A DNA stretch of 53,527 nt from Candidatus Melainabacteria bacterium SSGW_16 (GTDB lineage: Bacteria > Cyanobacteriota > Vampirovibrionia > 2-02-FULL-35-15). Below the pieces are notes generated by a model. It was not told the DNA's origin. It did no database searches and saw only the letters and a program-made list of their open reading frames with translations. The stretch's first letter is position 1. Every line of letters begins with the position of its first letter. The stretch is from NCBI GenBank assembly GCA_004769085.1, contig DUDS01000030.1, positions 1 to 53,527 on the forward strand, read 5' to 3'. Shown here piece by piece: positions 26,541 through 35,167 of this stretch. A program made the translations under genes and the position numbers.

Positions 26541-28157
26541 ATGAAATTTGATGTAGCAGGAAAATTTGATGTTTTAGTTATTGGCTCTGGAATAAGTGGT
26601 TTAATATGTGCTTTAGAGCTAGCACAAAAAAAATTAAGTGTCTGTATCCTTACTAAAGAAGCTGTAACTGAAAGTTCTAGTCAGTATGCACAGGGTGGTA
26701 TTGCGGTTCCGTTGCAGGATAGTGACAGTTGCGAAAAGCATGTTCTGGATACTGTTAATGCTGGTGCAGGATTGTGTAATTATGATGTTGTAAAAGAATT
26801 AATTTCAAATTCAGTAAGTTCATACAAAAAACTTATTTCATATGGTGTTGGATTTGACCTTTTAGGCAATGGACATCCTCATCAGACCAGGGAAGGAGCA
26901 CATTCTGTTGCCAGAATTTGTCATGCAGGAGGAGATTCAACAGGAAGAATTGTTACGAAAACCCTTGTTGACAGGGCCTGCAGAGATTTAAACATTTCTA
27001 TATCGCAGGGTACTGTTGCATTGTCATTGGTTAAAAATGATTCGGGAAGTGTAGTTGGAATATTAGCTGAAGATTTAACCAAAGACAGATATGTGATATT
27101 AGCAAAGCATGTAATTATTGCAACTGGTGGAGCAGGTCATATATTTGAGAACACAACTAATCCAAAGGTCATAACTGGAGATGGTATTGTTCTCTCATAT
27201 CGTGCAGGTGCTGACCTGAGGGATTTAGAATTCATTCAGTTTCATCCAACCGTATGTAATTACCAAGGTGAAATGTTTTTAATTACTGAGGCAATCCGTG
27301 GTGAGGGTGGAAAATTAAAAAATATTAATGGGGAATATTTTGCGAAGAGCTATCACCCTCTGGCAGAGCTTGCCCCAAGAGATGTATTGTCTAGGGCACT
27401 GGTAACTGAAATGAATAAAACTTCTTCCGGATTTGTTTACCTTACGTTAGATTCTTTTGATAAAAATTATTTTAAAGACAGGTTTCCTACTATTTATAAT
27501 TTTTGCATAGAGAGAAATATTGATTTGTTTGTTAGTGGAATACCGGTTTTACCTGCTGCACATTATTTTATTGGTGGGGTTAAGTGTAATGTTTCTGGTA
27601 AAACCTCATTGGATGGCTTGTGGTGTGTTGGTGAGGCAGCATCTAATTGTTTTCATGGTGCTAACAGGCTTGCAAGTAATTCTTTACTTGAGTGTATTAC
27701 GGTTCCGCATTTGCTAGTAAGGGAGATCCTTGGTTCTAATCCATGTACTGCTCTTTTAAAAGATTCTTATGATCTTGATATAGATACCCAAATATTTGAT
27801 GAGAATGAAGTTAAAAAAACAATCTCCAGGATTCAGAGGCAAAATGAAAGATTCCTGGGAGTATCTAGAAATGAGAATAATTTAAGAGAAAATCTGGAGT
27901 TTATTAGTGGATTGTTTGAAAAGTATAATGCTGACAGATTATCTTTAGATTTATTCGGCCAGGAATTAAAAAATACTATATATCTTACCTTATTAATTAC
28001 AAAATCTGCCCTTGAAAGAAGACATAGTATAGGTGTTCACTACAGGGATGATTATAAGAATTGTCCAGATGTGTTTAAACATAGTATTTCTTCATTAAAT
28101 AAGGACTTGTACTGGGGAAATGAAACTTCAAATAAGCAACTTATCTCATTTCCTTAG
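26541..28157 (+). CDS. nadB: L-aspartate oxidase
   Basis: An FAD enzyme oxidising L-aspartate to iminoaspartate for quinolinate synthase. The dinucleotide motif VIGSGISGLICALELA (14-29), SSQYAQGGIAV, HAGGDSTGRIVTK, the FAD-binding GAGHIFENTTNP, EAIRGEGGKLKN with a catalytic arginine, PRDVLSRAL, PAAHYFIGGV and GANRLASNSLLE are all intact. The length of 538 residues is normal, and the C-terminal helical domain is retained. It is the middle gene of the nad operon, so NAD is made here from aspartate and dihydroxyacetone phosphate. Confidence 0.96.
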   Translation: MKFDVAGKFDVLVIGSGISGLICALELAQKKLSVCILTKEAVTESSSQYAQGGIAVPLQDSDSCEKHVLDTVNAGAGLCNYDVVKELISNSVSSYKKLISYGVGFDLLGNGHPHQTREGAHSVARICHAGGDSTGRIVTKTLVDRACRDLNISISQGTVALSLVKNDSGSVVGILAEDLTKDRYVILAKHVIIATGGAGHIFENTTNPKVITGDGIVLSYRAGADLRDLEFIQFHPTVCNYQGEMFLITEAIRGEGGKLKNINGEYFAKSYHPLAELAPRDVLSRALVTEMNKTSSGFVYLTLDSFDKNYFKDRFPTIYNFCIERNIDLFVSGIPVLPAAHYFIGGVKCNVSGKTSLDGLWCVGEAASNCFHGANRLASNSLLECITVPHLLVREILGSNPCTALLKDSYDLDIDTQIFDENEVKKTISRIQRQNERFLGVSRNENNLRENLEFISGLFEKYNADRLSLDLFGQELKNTIYLTLLITKSALERRHSIGVHYRDDYKNCPDVFKHSISSLNKDLYWGNETSNKQLISFP

Positions 28158-28218
28158 TTAAGCACTATAATAATTTAAAATAGTTAGTCAAAATTAATTA
28201 TATAAGGTAGAAAATTTA

Positions 28219-29271
28219 ATGCTGTCTGATTCATCAACGATAGATATTTTGAAAGCGTCTGGCAGTAGTGCAAAAACACCGCCACAGAGAAATGTGGATT
28301 TATTAAAATCAGAAATAAGGCGGATAGCCAAAGAAAAGAATGCAGTTATTCTTACACATATTTATCAAAGATTAGAAGTTCAGGATATAGCTGATCATGT
28401 TGGTGACAGCCTGGCTTTATCCCGTTTTGCTGCAAGGACAAAGGCAGACATAATTGTTTTTTGCGGTGTACATTTTATGGCTGAAACTGCAAAATTGCTG
28501 AATCCTGAAAAAACTGTTCTTTTGCCTGATTTACAATCTGGCTGTCCAATGGCTGATATGATTTCTGTTGGTGATCTTCGTTCTTTTAAAATGGAGCATC
28601 CTGGCTGTTCTGTGGTGTGTTATGTAAACTCCAGTGCGGCAGTAAAAGCAGAGTCTGATATTTGCTGTACCAGTACTAATGCTGTACAAGTGGTTAATTC
28701 ACTTCCTAATAAAGAGATTATTTTTGTTCCAGATAAAGGACTTGCTGTATGGGTTCAGGAACAGCTTCCGCATAAAAAGCTCCATATTTATGATGGATTT
28801 TGTCCAACCCACTACCAGATTACCCCTAAAGATGTTTTTACTATGAGAGAAAAGTATCCTGATGCTGTTGTTGTTGCGCACCCTGAGTGTGATCCTGAAG
28901 TATGGCGACTGGCAGATTTTGTTGGAAGCACTTCTCAGATTTATAAATATGTTTCAAATCACTCAAAAAAACAGTTTATTATTTTGTCTGAGCAGGGACT
29001 TGTAGCAAGAATGCAAAGAGATATGGCAGATAAAGCAATAGTAACAACTTTTCCTCTTCCTCTTTGTCCAAATATGAAATATCACAAACTTGAAAATGTT
29101 CTTTCTTCACTTGTTGATAAAAAACATAACATTGAAATTGATATGAAGATATTTAACTCTGCAAGAGAGTCAATTATCAGGATGTTTGATGTTACAGAAA
29201 AAGGTTCTGGTTTGTCAAAAAACTACTGGGAAGGTCCAAAATCCCAAGCAAGTCTTCCTGTCGCAAGCTAA
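28219..29271 (+). CDS. nadA: Quinolinate synthase A
   Basis: A 4Fe-4S enzyme joining iminoaspartate with dihydroxyacetone phosphate to form quinolinate. The three conserved Cys regions are present (VFCGVHFMAETAKLLNP, the VAHPECDPEVW segment, and LCPNMKYHKLENV). QDIADHVGDSLALS and the LPDLQSGCPMAD motif are also typical. The length of 350 residues fits the NadA family of this type. Substrate supply comes from the preceding nadB. It is the last nad gene; the next gene has its own promoter. Confidence 0.95.
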   Translation: MLSDSSTIDILKASGSSAKTPPQRNVDLLKSEIRRIAKEKNAVILTHIYQRLEVQDIADHVGDSLALSRFAARTKADIIVFCGVHFMAETAKLLNPEKTVLLPDLQSGCPMADMISVGDLRSFKMEHPGCSVVCYVNSSAAVKAESDICCTSTNAVQVVNSLPNKEIIFVPDKGLAVWVQEQLPHKKLHIYDGFCPTHYQITPKDVFTMREKYPDAVVVAHPECDPEVWRLADFVGSTSQIYKYVSNHSKKQFIILSEQGLVARMQRDMADKAIVTTFPLPLCPNMKYHKLENVLSSLVDKKHNIEIDMKIFNSARESIIRMFDVTEKGSGLSKNYWEGPKSQASLPVAS

Positions 29272-29311
29272 TCAAGGGAAAAACCTGGTTAACTTCATTG
29301 TTTTTAGGTGT

Positions 29312-29317
29312 TAAAAT
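29312..29317 (+). promoter_or_regulatory. -10 box of a probable leaderless promoter (HD-GYP protein)
   Basis: TAAAAT ends 8 bases before a GTG start codon, with the downstream text TAGCTTTTTGTG. An ACCTGGTTAAC word, close to the recurring ACCTTGGTTAA element, lies about 20 bases upstream. No Shine-Dalgarno is visible. Confidence 0.45.
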
Positions 29318-29325
29318 AGCTTTTT

Positions 29326-31470
29326 GTGAAAAGCCAGAAAGCTAATTGTCTTAATCTTACTGCTTCAAATTCTAATTTTCTAGAACTTTTAAGATTATTA
29401 ACTAATCCCCAAAAAGATCGTTTGTGGCTGCAACAGCTTGTAAACATATTGAATCAGATATTAAATTCACGTTCCGTTCTTTTGAATACGTACTATGACA
29501 ATCAAATTATTTTTTCTTCTTATGATTTGTCAGTATCATCAGAACAATTAATGTCAGTATTGGGATCAAAAAACACGGCAGTTGATGAATATAAACCTCA
29601 ATGGGTTGAAAGCTACTATCTTATACCGCTTGATCTTGAAGGAGTGCTTGTTGTTGATTGGGACTCCAAAGACAATGCATATTCTGAGCATGAAATATAT
29701 CCCCTTGTAGAATTACTTTCCTCGTCACTAAAAACAAGGTCTAATCTTTTTTTTAATGGTGAAACAGTTTTTGCTCAGGAATTCTTTCATAGTATTGATA
29801 GTGCTTTTGCTGGTGATGCTGACTTAAGATCTAAGCTGGTGGAAATAGCAAGAGAATTTGGCGCTTCTCTAAATTCCTCTAGATGCCAGATTAAAATATT
29901 TTCTGATAAATCCTTTTCTACATTTGATAGTGATCTTAGTGTTGAATATAAAACCAATGAAGTTATGTCTGCTATTTCAGTTGTACCAAAGATTGAATAT
30001 GAATGGATTCAAAAGTTAGATTCTAAGAAAGATGTGATATTGCAATATGCTGAAAATTATCTGCAGGATGGGATTGAAAAGTTATTATCTGTTAAATCAA
30101 TATTAGGTTACCCAATTCTTTTCAGAAATAAAGTCATTGGGGTTTTAATACTCCATCAGTGTGATTATGAAAGATGCTGGAATGTAGGCAATATTGAGCT
30201 TTTAAGAAGAATTAGCATTATGCTTGGACTTCTTATTGGAAGTGAAATAAAAAATGAAGAGGATAAAAATAAAGAAGTTATTGATCCTAACAGCGGGCTT
30301 ATCACATCCGATGCTTTTTTAAGGGAGCTTTCTCATGCTCAGGTAGAGAGCCATATAAATAACACTTCCTTTAGTCTGGTTTTAGTTGATATAGAAAAGC
30401 TTAGAGATATAAATATCAGCCAGGGTTTTGTTGCAGGGAACCTGGTTCTTTCACAGACAGGGAGATATCTTAAAAGAATATATGGTGAATCAGTAATTAT
30501 TGCCAGATACAATAATGATGAATTCGTTATTCTCTTGAAAAACACTGATCAGGAAAAGACAAAAATTGAAGCTCAAAGAATTAAAGATGCATTGTCTAAT
30601 GTAACTGTTTTAGGGATTGGAACAATCGATTATAATTTTTCCTTTGTTACTTTTCCGACTCATACTGATTCACTTAGTGAGCTTCTGGGATTGCTTGAAC
30701 AGGGTATGATACTGTCCAAATCAAGAGGAAAATTCCAGATCTCAAGCTATGATGAAATTAAAGACCAGCCAAAAAACAACTGGAAGCAGTTGCTTACATA
30801 CGCTATACCTGAAATTATTTTAAAAAAATCAAATTTGAAAACCGGACCTGAAATACTAGAAAAAATTAATAAACAAATTTCTGATATTGACCAAAGATAT
30901 CGCTATAGCGCTGATATTCTTGATTCTGTACAAAGCCTTGCACTTGCTCTTGATGCAAAGGATTCATATACAGAGGGGCACAGTAAAAGAGTCTCTGAAT
31001 ATGCTTATTTACTTGCAAGGGAGATTGGTCTGGATTTACAGCAAATTGAATGGATAAGGCTGGCTGCAGGTATGCATGATATTGGTAAAATTGGGATTCC
31101 TGAAAGTATTTTATGTAAGCCAGGGAAACTTAACCGTGAAGAATATGACGTAATGAAAAAGCATCCTGTTATTGGTGCAAAAATACTTAAACCACTAAAG
31201 CCTCTTGAAAGTGTTGCTATATTAGTACTCTATCACCATGAATACTGGGATGGTTCCGGATATCCAGAGGGTCTTGCAAAACAAAACATTCCAATTGGCT
31301 CGCGGATTGTCAGCATTGTTGATGCATATCAGGCAATGACAAGTAACAGACCTTACAGATCGAGCTTAAGCTTTGGTGAGGCTATACGAAGACTGAAGGA
31401 TGGAAAAGAAAAGCAATGGGATCCGGAGCTTACTGAAATGTTTATTGATATTGTATCCAGAGATGTTTAA
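29326..31470 (+). CDS. GAF/degenerate GGDEF/HD-GYP cyclic-di-GMP signalling protein
   Basis: No membrane segment. An N-terminal sensory region with GAF-like modules (about 20-140 and 160-305) precedes a GGDEF fold (325-475). Its signature reads NNDEF (396-400), so cyclase activity is probably lost. An intact HD-GYP phosphodiesterase domain (about 525-700) follows. It carries EGHSKRVSEYA (His552), HDIGKIGIP (His584-Asp585), the HH pair 637-638 and GSGYPEGL (GYP 645-647). HD-GYP enzymes hydrolyse cyclic di-GMP to pGpG or GMP; the dead GGDEF may serve as a GTP sensor. Initiation is at GTG. It is read from a leaderless-type promoter after the nad operon. Confidence 0.92.
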   Translation: MKSQKANCLNLTASNSNFLELLRLLTNPQKDRLWLQQLVNILNQILNSRSVLLNTYYDNQIIFSSYDLSVSSEQLMSVLGSKNTAVDEYKPQWVESYYLIPLDLEGVLVVDWDSKDNAYSEHEIYPLVELLSSSLKTRSNLFFNGETVFAQEFFHSIDSAFAGDADLRSKLVEIAREFGASLNSSRCQIKIFSDKSFSTFDSDLSVEYKTNEVMSAISVVPKIEYEWIQKLDSKKDVILQYAENYLQDGIEKLLSVKSILGYPILFRNKVIGVLILHQCDYERCWNVGNIELLRRISIMLGLLIGSEIKNEEDKNKEVIDPNSGLITSDAFLRELSHAQVESHINNTSFSLVLVDIEKLRDINISQGFVAGNLVLSQTGRYLKRIYGESVIIARYNNDEFVILLKNTDQEKTKIEAQRIKDALSNVTVLGIGTIDYNFSFVTFPTHTDSLSELLGLLEQGMILSKSRGKFQISSYDEIKDQPKNNWKQLLTYAIPEIILKKSNLKTGPEILEKINKQISDIDQRYRYSADILDSVQSLALALDAKDSYTEGHSKRVSEYAYLLAREIGLDLQQIEWIRLAAGMHDIGKIGIPESILCKPGKLNREEYDVMKKHPVIGAKILKPLKPLESVAILVLYHHEYWDGSGYPEGLAKQNIPIGSRIVSIVDAYQAMTSNRPYRSSLSFGEAIRRLKDGKEKQWDPELTEMFIDIVSRDV

Positions 31471-31479
31471 TACTTAAAA

Positions 31480-32523
31480 ATGCTTACATCGAAAAACAAG
31501 GTGATAATATTTGCCCAGGATGCTTTTGGCATTGATACTGCAAAAACAGCTGTTGGTTTTATAAAATATGGCTTGTGTGAGATAGTAGGTATTGTAGATA
31601 AAAGATTTTGTGGAAAAACAGCATCAGATATAGTTGAGAAGCTACCTTCTGTTCCAATATTCTCTTCTGTTGAAGAAGCAAAAAGTAAAAGAACTGACGC
31701 AGATGTTTTACTTATAGGCATTGCTCCTGCAGGTGGTAATTTCCCGCAAGAGTGGCTTCCGGATATAAAAAAGTCAATTCAGCTAAAATTAAATATTGTA
31801 AATGGATTACATGATTTTCTGTCAGATATCCCTGAAATAGCAGGTTTGGCAAAAGATAAAAATGTTTTTATCTGGGATGTAAGAAAACCTAACAGAAAAT
31901 ACCCTATTGCAAATGCCAGATTGCTTGATTATCCAATGCAGATTGTACTTACTGTTGGAACAGATGGGGCAATAGGGAAAATGACTGTTGCTCTGGAACT
32001 TACAAAATCTGCAAGTCAAAAAGGAAAACATTCATGTTTTATTGCAACAGGACAGACTGGCATGATGATTAGTGGACGAGGTGTGCCAATTGATGCAATT
32101 GCAGGTGATTTTATGGCAGGAGCTATAGAGGAGGAATTGCTGAGGGTTGCAAAACAAAATTATAGTATTGCATTTGTTGAAGGGCAAGGTTCAATTTTGC
32201 ATCCAGGCTGGTCAGGAGTTACATTGGCATTGCTTCATGGTTCACTCCCTCACAAACTTATTTTGTGTCATAAAGCTGGTCGAGAATATCTTAAAAGTAC
32301 TAAAGTAAAAATTGAGTCATTGAAACAGTTTATTGATGTGTATGAGTCTGTTTCTCTGCCCTTACGAAAAGCAAAGGTTGTTGGTATTGGTTTAAATACT
32401 TTTGGATTAAGTGAATCTGAAACCAGAGATTTGGTTAATGCTGCTGAGGATGAAACCGGTCTTCCGGCAGATGATCCTGTTAAAAATTCTGGTGATAAAC
32501 TATTAAATGCATGTCTAAGATAA
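31480..32523 (+). CDS. dgcN: DUF1611 family protein, probable D-glutamate N-acetyltransferase (DgcN)
   Basis: The protein has a Rossmann-like N-terminal domain (about 8-120) and a P-loop-like C-terminal half with GTDGAIGKMTVALEL (a nucleotide-type loop) and GQTGMMISGRGVPIDAIAGD, hallmarks of DUF1611. Members next to an enolase-superfamily gene have been characterised as DgcN, which N-acetylates D-glutamate. The following dgcA gene overlaps by 13 bases, the expected partner. The length of 347 residues fits. The pair would turn D-glutamate, for instance from peptidoglycan turnover, into N-acetyl-L-glutamate. The activity is inferred from family and gene order. Confidence 0.8.
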   Translation: MLTSKNKVIIFAQDAFGIDTAKTAVGFIKYGLCEIVGIVDKRFCGKTASDIVEKLPSVPIFSSVEEAKSKRTDADVLLIGIAPAGGNFPQEWLPDIKKSIQLKLNIVNGLHDFLSDIPEIAGLAKDKNVFIWDVRKPNRKYPIANARLLDYPMQIVLTVGTDGAIGKMTVALELTKSASQKGKHSCFIATGQTGMMISGRGVPIDAIAGDFMAGAIEEELLRVAKQNYSIAFVEGQGSILHPGWSGVTLALLHGSLPHKLILCHKAGREYLKSTKVKIESLKQFIDVYESVSLPLRKAKVVGIGLNTFGLSESETRDLVNAAEDETGLPADDPVKNSGDKLLNACLR

Positions 32524-33605
32524 ATATAACTGCAAGACCATTTAATTTAAAACTCAGGCATCCTTTTGGCATTTCCAGAGGATCCATTTTATATGCAAAA
32601 AATGTTCTTTTAACCCTGACTTATGATGATATTGTTGCATATGGAGAAGCTGCACCATCAGTTTACTATGGGGAGGATCAAGACTCGGTTATAGAATTTG
32701 TTTATGGGTTTATAAAAAGAAGACCTGTAGAAGACTATGTGACAAATATACATAAATTAAAAGAAGATCTAGATTTCTACTCCCAGAATTATTATCCTGC
32801 ACCATCATACTCAGCCCGGGTAGCAATTGAAATGGTTTTCTGGGATTTGATTGGGAAATTAAATAATAAGTCGCTTTATCAGTATTTTTTCCAGGATGAT
32901 CCTTTTTTATCTGATGGGAGTGAGTATAGTTTTATACCACCAACTTCTTATACTATAGGAATTGATGATATCTCAGTAATTAAAGAAAAAGTCAAACAGG
33001 CAATTGTTTCTGGACATAAAATACTTAAAGTTAAACTTGGACTTGGTTATGATGAAGATGTAAACATATTAAAAACAGTAAGTGATTGTGCTGGAGATTC
33101 CGGAATTAAATTGCGTGTGGATGCAAATGGTGGATGGGATTTAAAAACAGCAGAAAGAATAATTGATGTCTTGCCCTTGTATAAGGTAGAGCTTCTTGAG
33201 CAACCACTTCCTAAGGGCAGTATAAATCTTCTTTTTTATTTAACACAAAAATCAACTGTGCCGATATTTGTAGATGAAGATTGTCTGGTGGTGGGAAACA
33301 TAGAGGCTCTGGCAGGCAAAGTCAATGGTATTAATATAAAACTAATGAAATCAGGCAGTATTATTGAGACTATAAATATGTTTAATCTAGCCAGTTCTTA
33401 TAATCTTAAAACAATGCTTGGGTGTATGATTGAATCATCTTGTGCAATTTCAGCTGCTGTTCATATGTCTCCAATGGCTGATTATGTGGATCTTGATGGG
33501 CATATGTTACTTGAAAGGGATCCGTTTACTGGCTTGCAGTTCAGTCATAACAAAGTAATTCCTTCATTTGATTCCGGTCTAGGTGTTTATTTATCTGAAT
33601 GTTAA
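32511..33605 (+). CDS. dgcA: Enolase-superfamily racemase, DgcA / Ala-Glu epimerase-like
   Basis: The mandelate racemase/muconate lactonising fold. The acid-base lysines lie in KVKLG (K173, K175) and NIKLMKSGSI (K277, K280). The metal ligands are Asp204 in LRVDANGGWD, Glu230 in EQPLP and Asp255 in FVDEDC. Such proteins racemise N-acetyl-D-glutamate (DgcA) or epimerise L-Ala-D/L-Glu dipeptides. The overlap with the DUF1611 gene favours DgcA. The length of 364 residues is normal, and all catalytic residues are present. Its product would feed arginine or glutamate metabolism. Confidence 0.82.
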   Translation: MSKINITARPFNLKLRHPFGISRGSILYAKNVLLTLTYDDIVAYGEAAPSVYYGEDQDSVIEFVYGFIKRRPVEDYVTNIHKLKEDLDFYSQNYYPAPSYSARVAIEMVFWDLIGKLNNKSLYQYFFQDDPFLSDGSEYSFIPPTSYTIGIDDISVIKEKVKQAIVSGHKILKVKLGLGYDEDVNILKTVSDCAGDSGIKLRVDANGGWDLKTAERIIDVLPLYKVELLEQPLPKGSINLLFYLTQKSTVPIFVDEDCLVVGNIEALAGKVNGINIKLMKSGSIIETINMFNLASSYNLKTMLGCMIESSCAISAAVHMSPMADYVDLDGHMLLERDPFTGLQFSHNKVIPSFDSGLGVYLSEC

Positions 33606-33614
33606 TTTGTTATT

Positions 33615-33625
33615 ACCTTGGTTAA
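33615..33625 (+). promoter_or_regulatory. ACCTTGGTTAA element upstream of the peroxiredoxin
   Basis: ACCTTGGTTAATTTTG, about 95 bases before the peroxiredoxin start, oriented toward it. It shares the core of the elements at 13796, 17818 and 48713. No convincing -10 follows at the usual distance, so an operator is as likely as a -35. Confidence 0.35.
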
Positions 33626-33670
33626 TTTTGTACAAATAAGTTCAAAAACTATTTTGGAAGTAGAATTTTA

Positions 33671-33683
33671 ATACCTAAGGTAT
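33671..33683. promoter_or_regulatory. Palindromic operator candidate of the peroxiredoxin gene
   Basis: ATACCT-A-AGGTAT, a perfect 6-1-6 palindrome about 35 bases before the GTG start and after the ACCTTGGTTAA element. The position suits a repressor or redox regulator site. It does not match the PerR box. Confidence 0.4.
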
Positions 33684-33717
33684 AGAGATTTTAAATTTTT
33701 TAAAGGGAGGAAATATT

Positions 33718-34317
33718 GTGACAACATCATCGCAAGAAAAAATATCAACTATGAACGGAAGTTCTCTGGCAATAATTCAACACAGTGCTCAAAAACCAAT
33801 TGTTGGTTGCCAGGCACCACAATTTAAAGCACAGGCATATATTGACGGACAAATAAAAGAAATTTCTTTGTCTGATTATAAAGGTAAATGGGTTGTACTA
33901 TTCTTTTATCCACTTGATTTTACTTTTGTATGTCCTACTGAAATCCTTGAATTTAGTAAAAAAACTGAAGAATTCAAGAAGAAGAATACACAGGTTATCA
34001 GTGTAAGCATTGATAGTGCATATTCCCATAAGGGCTGGTGTGAACAAGGTGGATTAGGAAAGCTTAATTTTCCTATGGCTTCTGATTTAACTCATAAAAT
34101 TAGCCAGGATTACGGTGTGCTTATTGAAGATAAGGGTATTTCTTTAAGAGGTACCTTTATTATTGATCCTGAAGGGAAAGTTAGGGCTGCAACAATCCAT
34201 GACTTACAAGTAGGAAGAAGTGTTGAAGAAACATTGAGAGTCCTTACTGCATTCCAGACAGGGGAACTTTGTCCTGTAGGCTGGACTCCTGGTCAAAAAA
34301 CTTTAGGCAAAGCCTAA
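33718..34317 (+). CDS. Typical 2-Cys peroxiredoxin (AhpC/Prx1 type)
   Basis: Reduces hydrogen peroxide and organic peroxides. The peroxidatic Cys72 is in [12 protein letters not shown] and the resolving Cys185 in GELCPVGW near the C-terminus; both are intact. The thioredoxin-fold text FFYPLDFTF and [19 protein letters not shown] is diagnostic. An extra ~25 residues at the N-terminus precede the usual start. Initiation is GTG with a good AGGGAGGA site 7 bases upstream. The length of 199 residues is slightly above the family norm because of that extension. A strong terminator follows, so it is a single-gene unit with its own control region. Confidence 0.95.
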   Translation: MTTSSQEKISTMNGSSLAIIQHSAQKPIVGCQAPQFKAQAYIDGQIKEISLSDYKGKWVVLFFYPLDFTFVCPTEILEFSKKTEEFKKKNTQVISVSIDSAYSHKGWCEQGGLGKLNFPMASDLTHKISQDYGVLIEDKGISLRGTFIIDPEGKVRAATIHDLQVGRSVEETLRVLTAFQTGELCPVGWTPGQKTLGKA

Positions 34318-34354
34318 AATTACCAGAGAGTAGGTAATAATTTGGTTAACGATT

Positions 34355-34395
34355 AATAATAAGGACTTTCTATAATCCAGGAAGTCCTTATTATT
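34355..34395 (+). terminator. Strong intrinsic terminator of the peroxiredoxin gene
   Basis: AATAATAAGGACTT pairs perfectly with AAGTCCTTATTATT (14 bases, two further pairs possible) across a short loop, followed by TTT. Confidence 0.88.
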
Positions 34396-34431
34396 TTTAG
34401 AATTCATGAATTTTTTTTAATAAGGATCAAA

Positions 34432-34451
34432 AAGGTTAAGGTCTTAACTTT
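34432..34451. promoter_or_regulatory. Palindrome ahead of the GNAT gene
   Basis: AAGGTTAAG and CTTAACTTT face each other across a GT centre: 8 of 9 pairs are Watson-Crick and one is G-T. It lies 63 bases before the acetyltransferase ATG. It could be an operator in DNA or a hairpin in RNA. Confidence 0.4.
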
Positions 34452-34453
34452 GT

Positions 34454-34504
34454 ATGAGTAACAGAACCAAGTACAAATCGTCCCTAGTAAGGAAAGGTTA
34501 TTAA
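34454..34504 (+). CDS. Possible 16-codon leader peptide before the GNAT gene
   Basis: MSNRTKYKSSLVRKGY, basic, ends 9 bases before the acetyltransferase start. No good Shine-Dalgarno precedes it. It may be a chance ORF or a short upstream ORF coupling translation to the next gene. Confidence 0.2.
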   Translation: MSNRTKYKSSLVRKGY

Positions 34505-34513
34505 GAGGTTAAT

Positions 34514-35116
34514 ATGGAGAGCAATAAAAGTATGCCAAAGAACAATTTTGTTGATGCAGTAAATCCAGCTTCAAGTGATGAACTTGCCAGGCTAACAAAA
34601 ATTTCTGAGATAAATAATGTAATTGAACATGAATTCGGAGAGATAATAATTCACACTGTAAACCAAACGGTTATAAAAGAGTTAGGTGAATTATGGGCCA
34701 ACCTTGCTAGTGTTCAGCAGTTATCAGATTCAAATCGTTATAATTTCTTTACAGAAAGAAAAGACTGGCAGCAATTTGTCAGAAATAAAGTTGAAAAGAA
34801 AAACAACTTGTTGTTAGTAGCAAGAAAAAAGAACGACAATGAGGTCAGGGGATTTTTATATTTGCAGACAATTACTTTACCCTCATCAGATCTTGTCTTA
34901 AAAGGTGTTATTGAGGAAATCTATACAAAACCACAGTATAGAAAGCAACGCATTGCATCCCAGATGCTTGAAGTAGCGTTAGATTGGGCAGCTAAGCAAA
35001 ATATTAAGCAGATTGATCTTGTAACACTTGAAAAGGCTAATGTACTGTCGAGCTTTTATGAAAAAGCCCTTAATAAAATCAAGTTTGATATAAATATCGA
35101 TTTATTAAAGCTGTAA
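34514..35116 (+). CDS. GNAT-family N-acetyltransferase
   Basis: The core GNAT fold covers about 50-195. The acetyl-CoA binding strand and helix lie at GVIEEIYTKPQYRKQRIASQMLE. The usual (R/Q)xxGx(G/A) loop reads RKQRIA, so its glycine is replaced by Arg. The C-terminal strand QIDLVTLEKAN and the following helix with FYEKA are standard. The first 40 residues are an extra N-terminal part. The substrate cannot be told. The start is supported by AAGAGG 5 bases upstream. It is alone between a terminator and the flavoprotein gene. Confidence 0.8.
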   Translation: MESNKSMPKNNFVDAVNPASSDELARLTKISEINNVIEHEFGEIIIHTVNQTVIKELGELWANLASVQQLSDSNRYNFFTERKDWQQFVRNKVEKKNNLLLVARKKNDNEVRGFLYLQTITLPSSDLVLKGVIEEIYTKPQYRKQRIASQMLEVALDWAAKQNIKQIDLVTLEKANVLSSFYEKALNKIKFDINIDLLKL

Positions 35117-35150
35117 ATGCTTTACTGTAAGAATTAATTCTAAAATAGGG

Positions 35151-35156
35151 TAAAAT
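35151..35156 (+). promoter_or_regulatory. -10 box close to the start of the flavoprotein
   Basis: TAAAAT ends 11 bases before the ATG; the text TACTCTTTTTGTATG is much like the site at 29312 (TAGCTTTTTGTG). No Shine-Dalgarno is visible, so a leaderless or nearly leaderless message is likely. Confidence 0.4.
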
Positions 35157-35167
35157 ACTCTTTTTGT

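Noticed and set aside
29326..31470. Active diguanylate cyclase
   Set aside because: The GGDEF motif is NNDEF, so cyclase activity is not expected.
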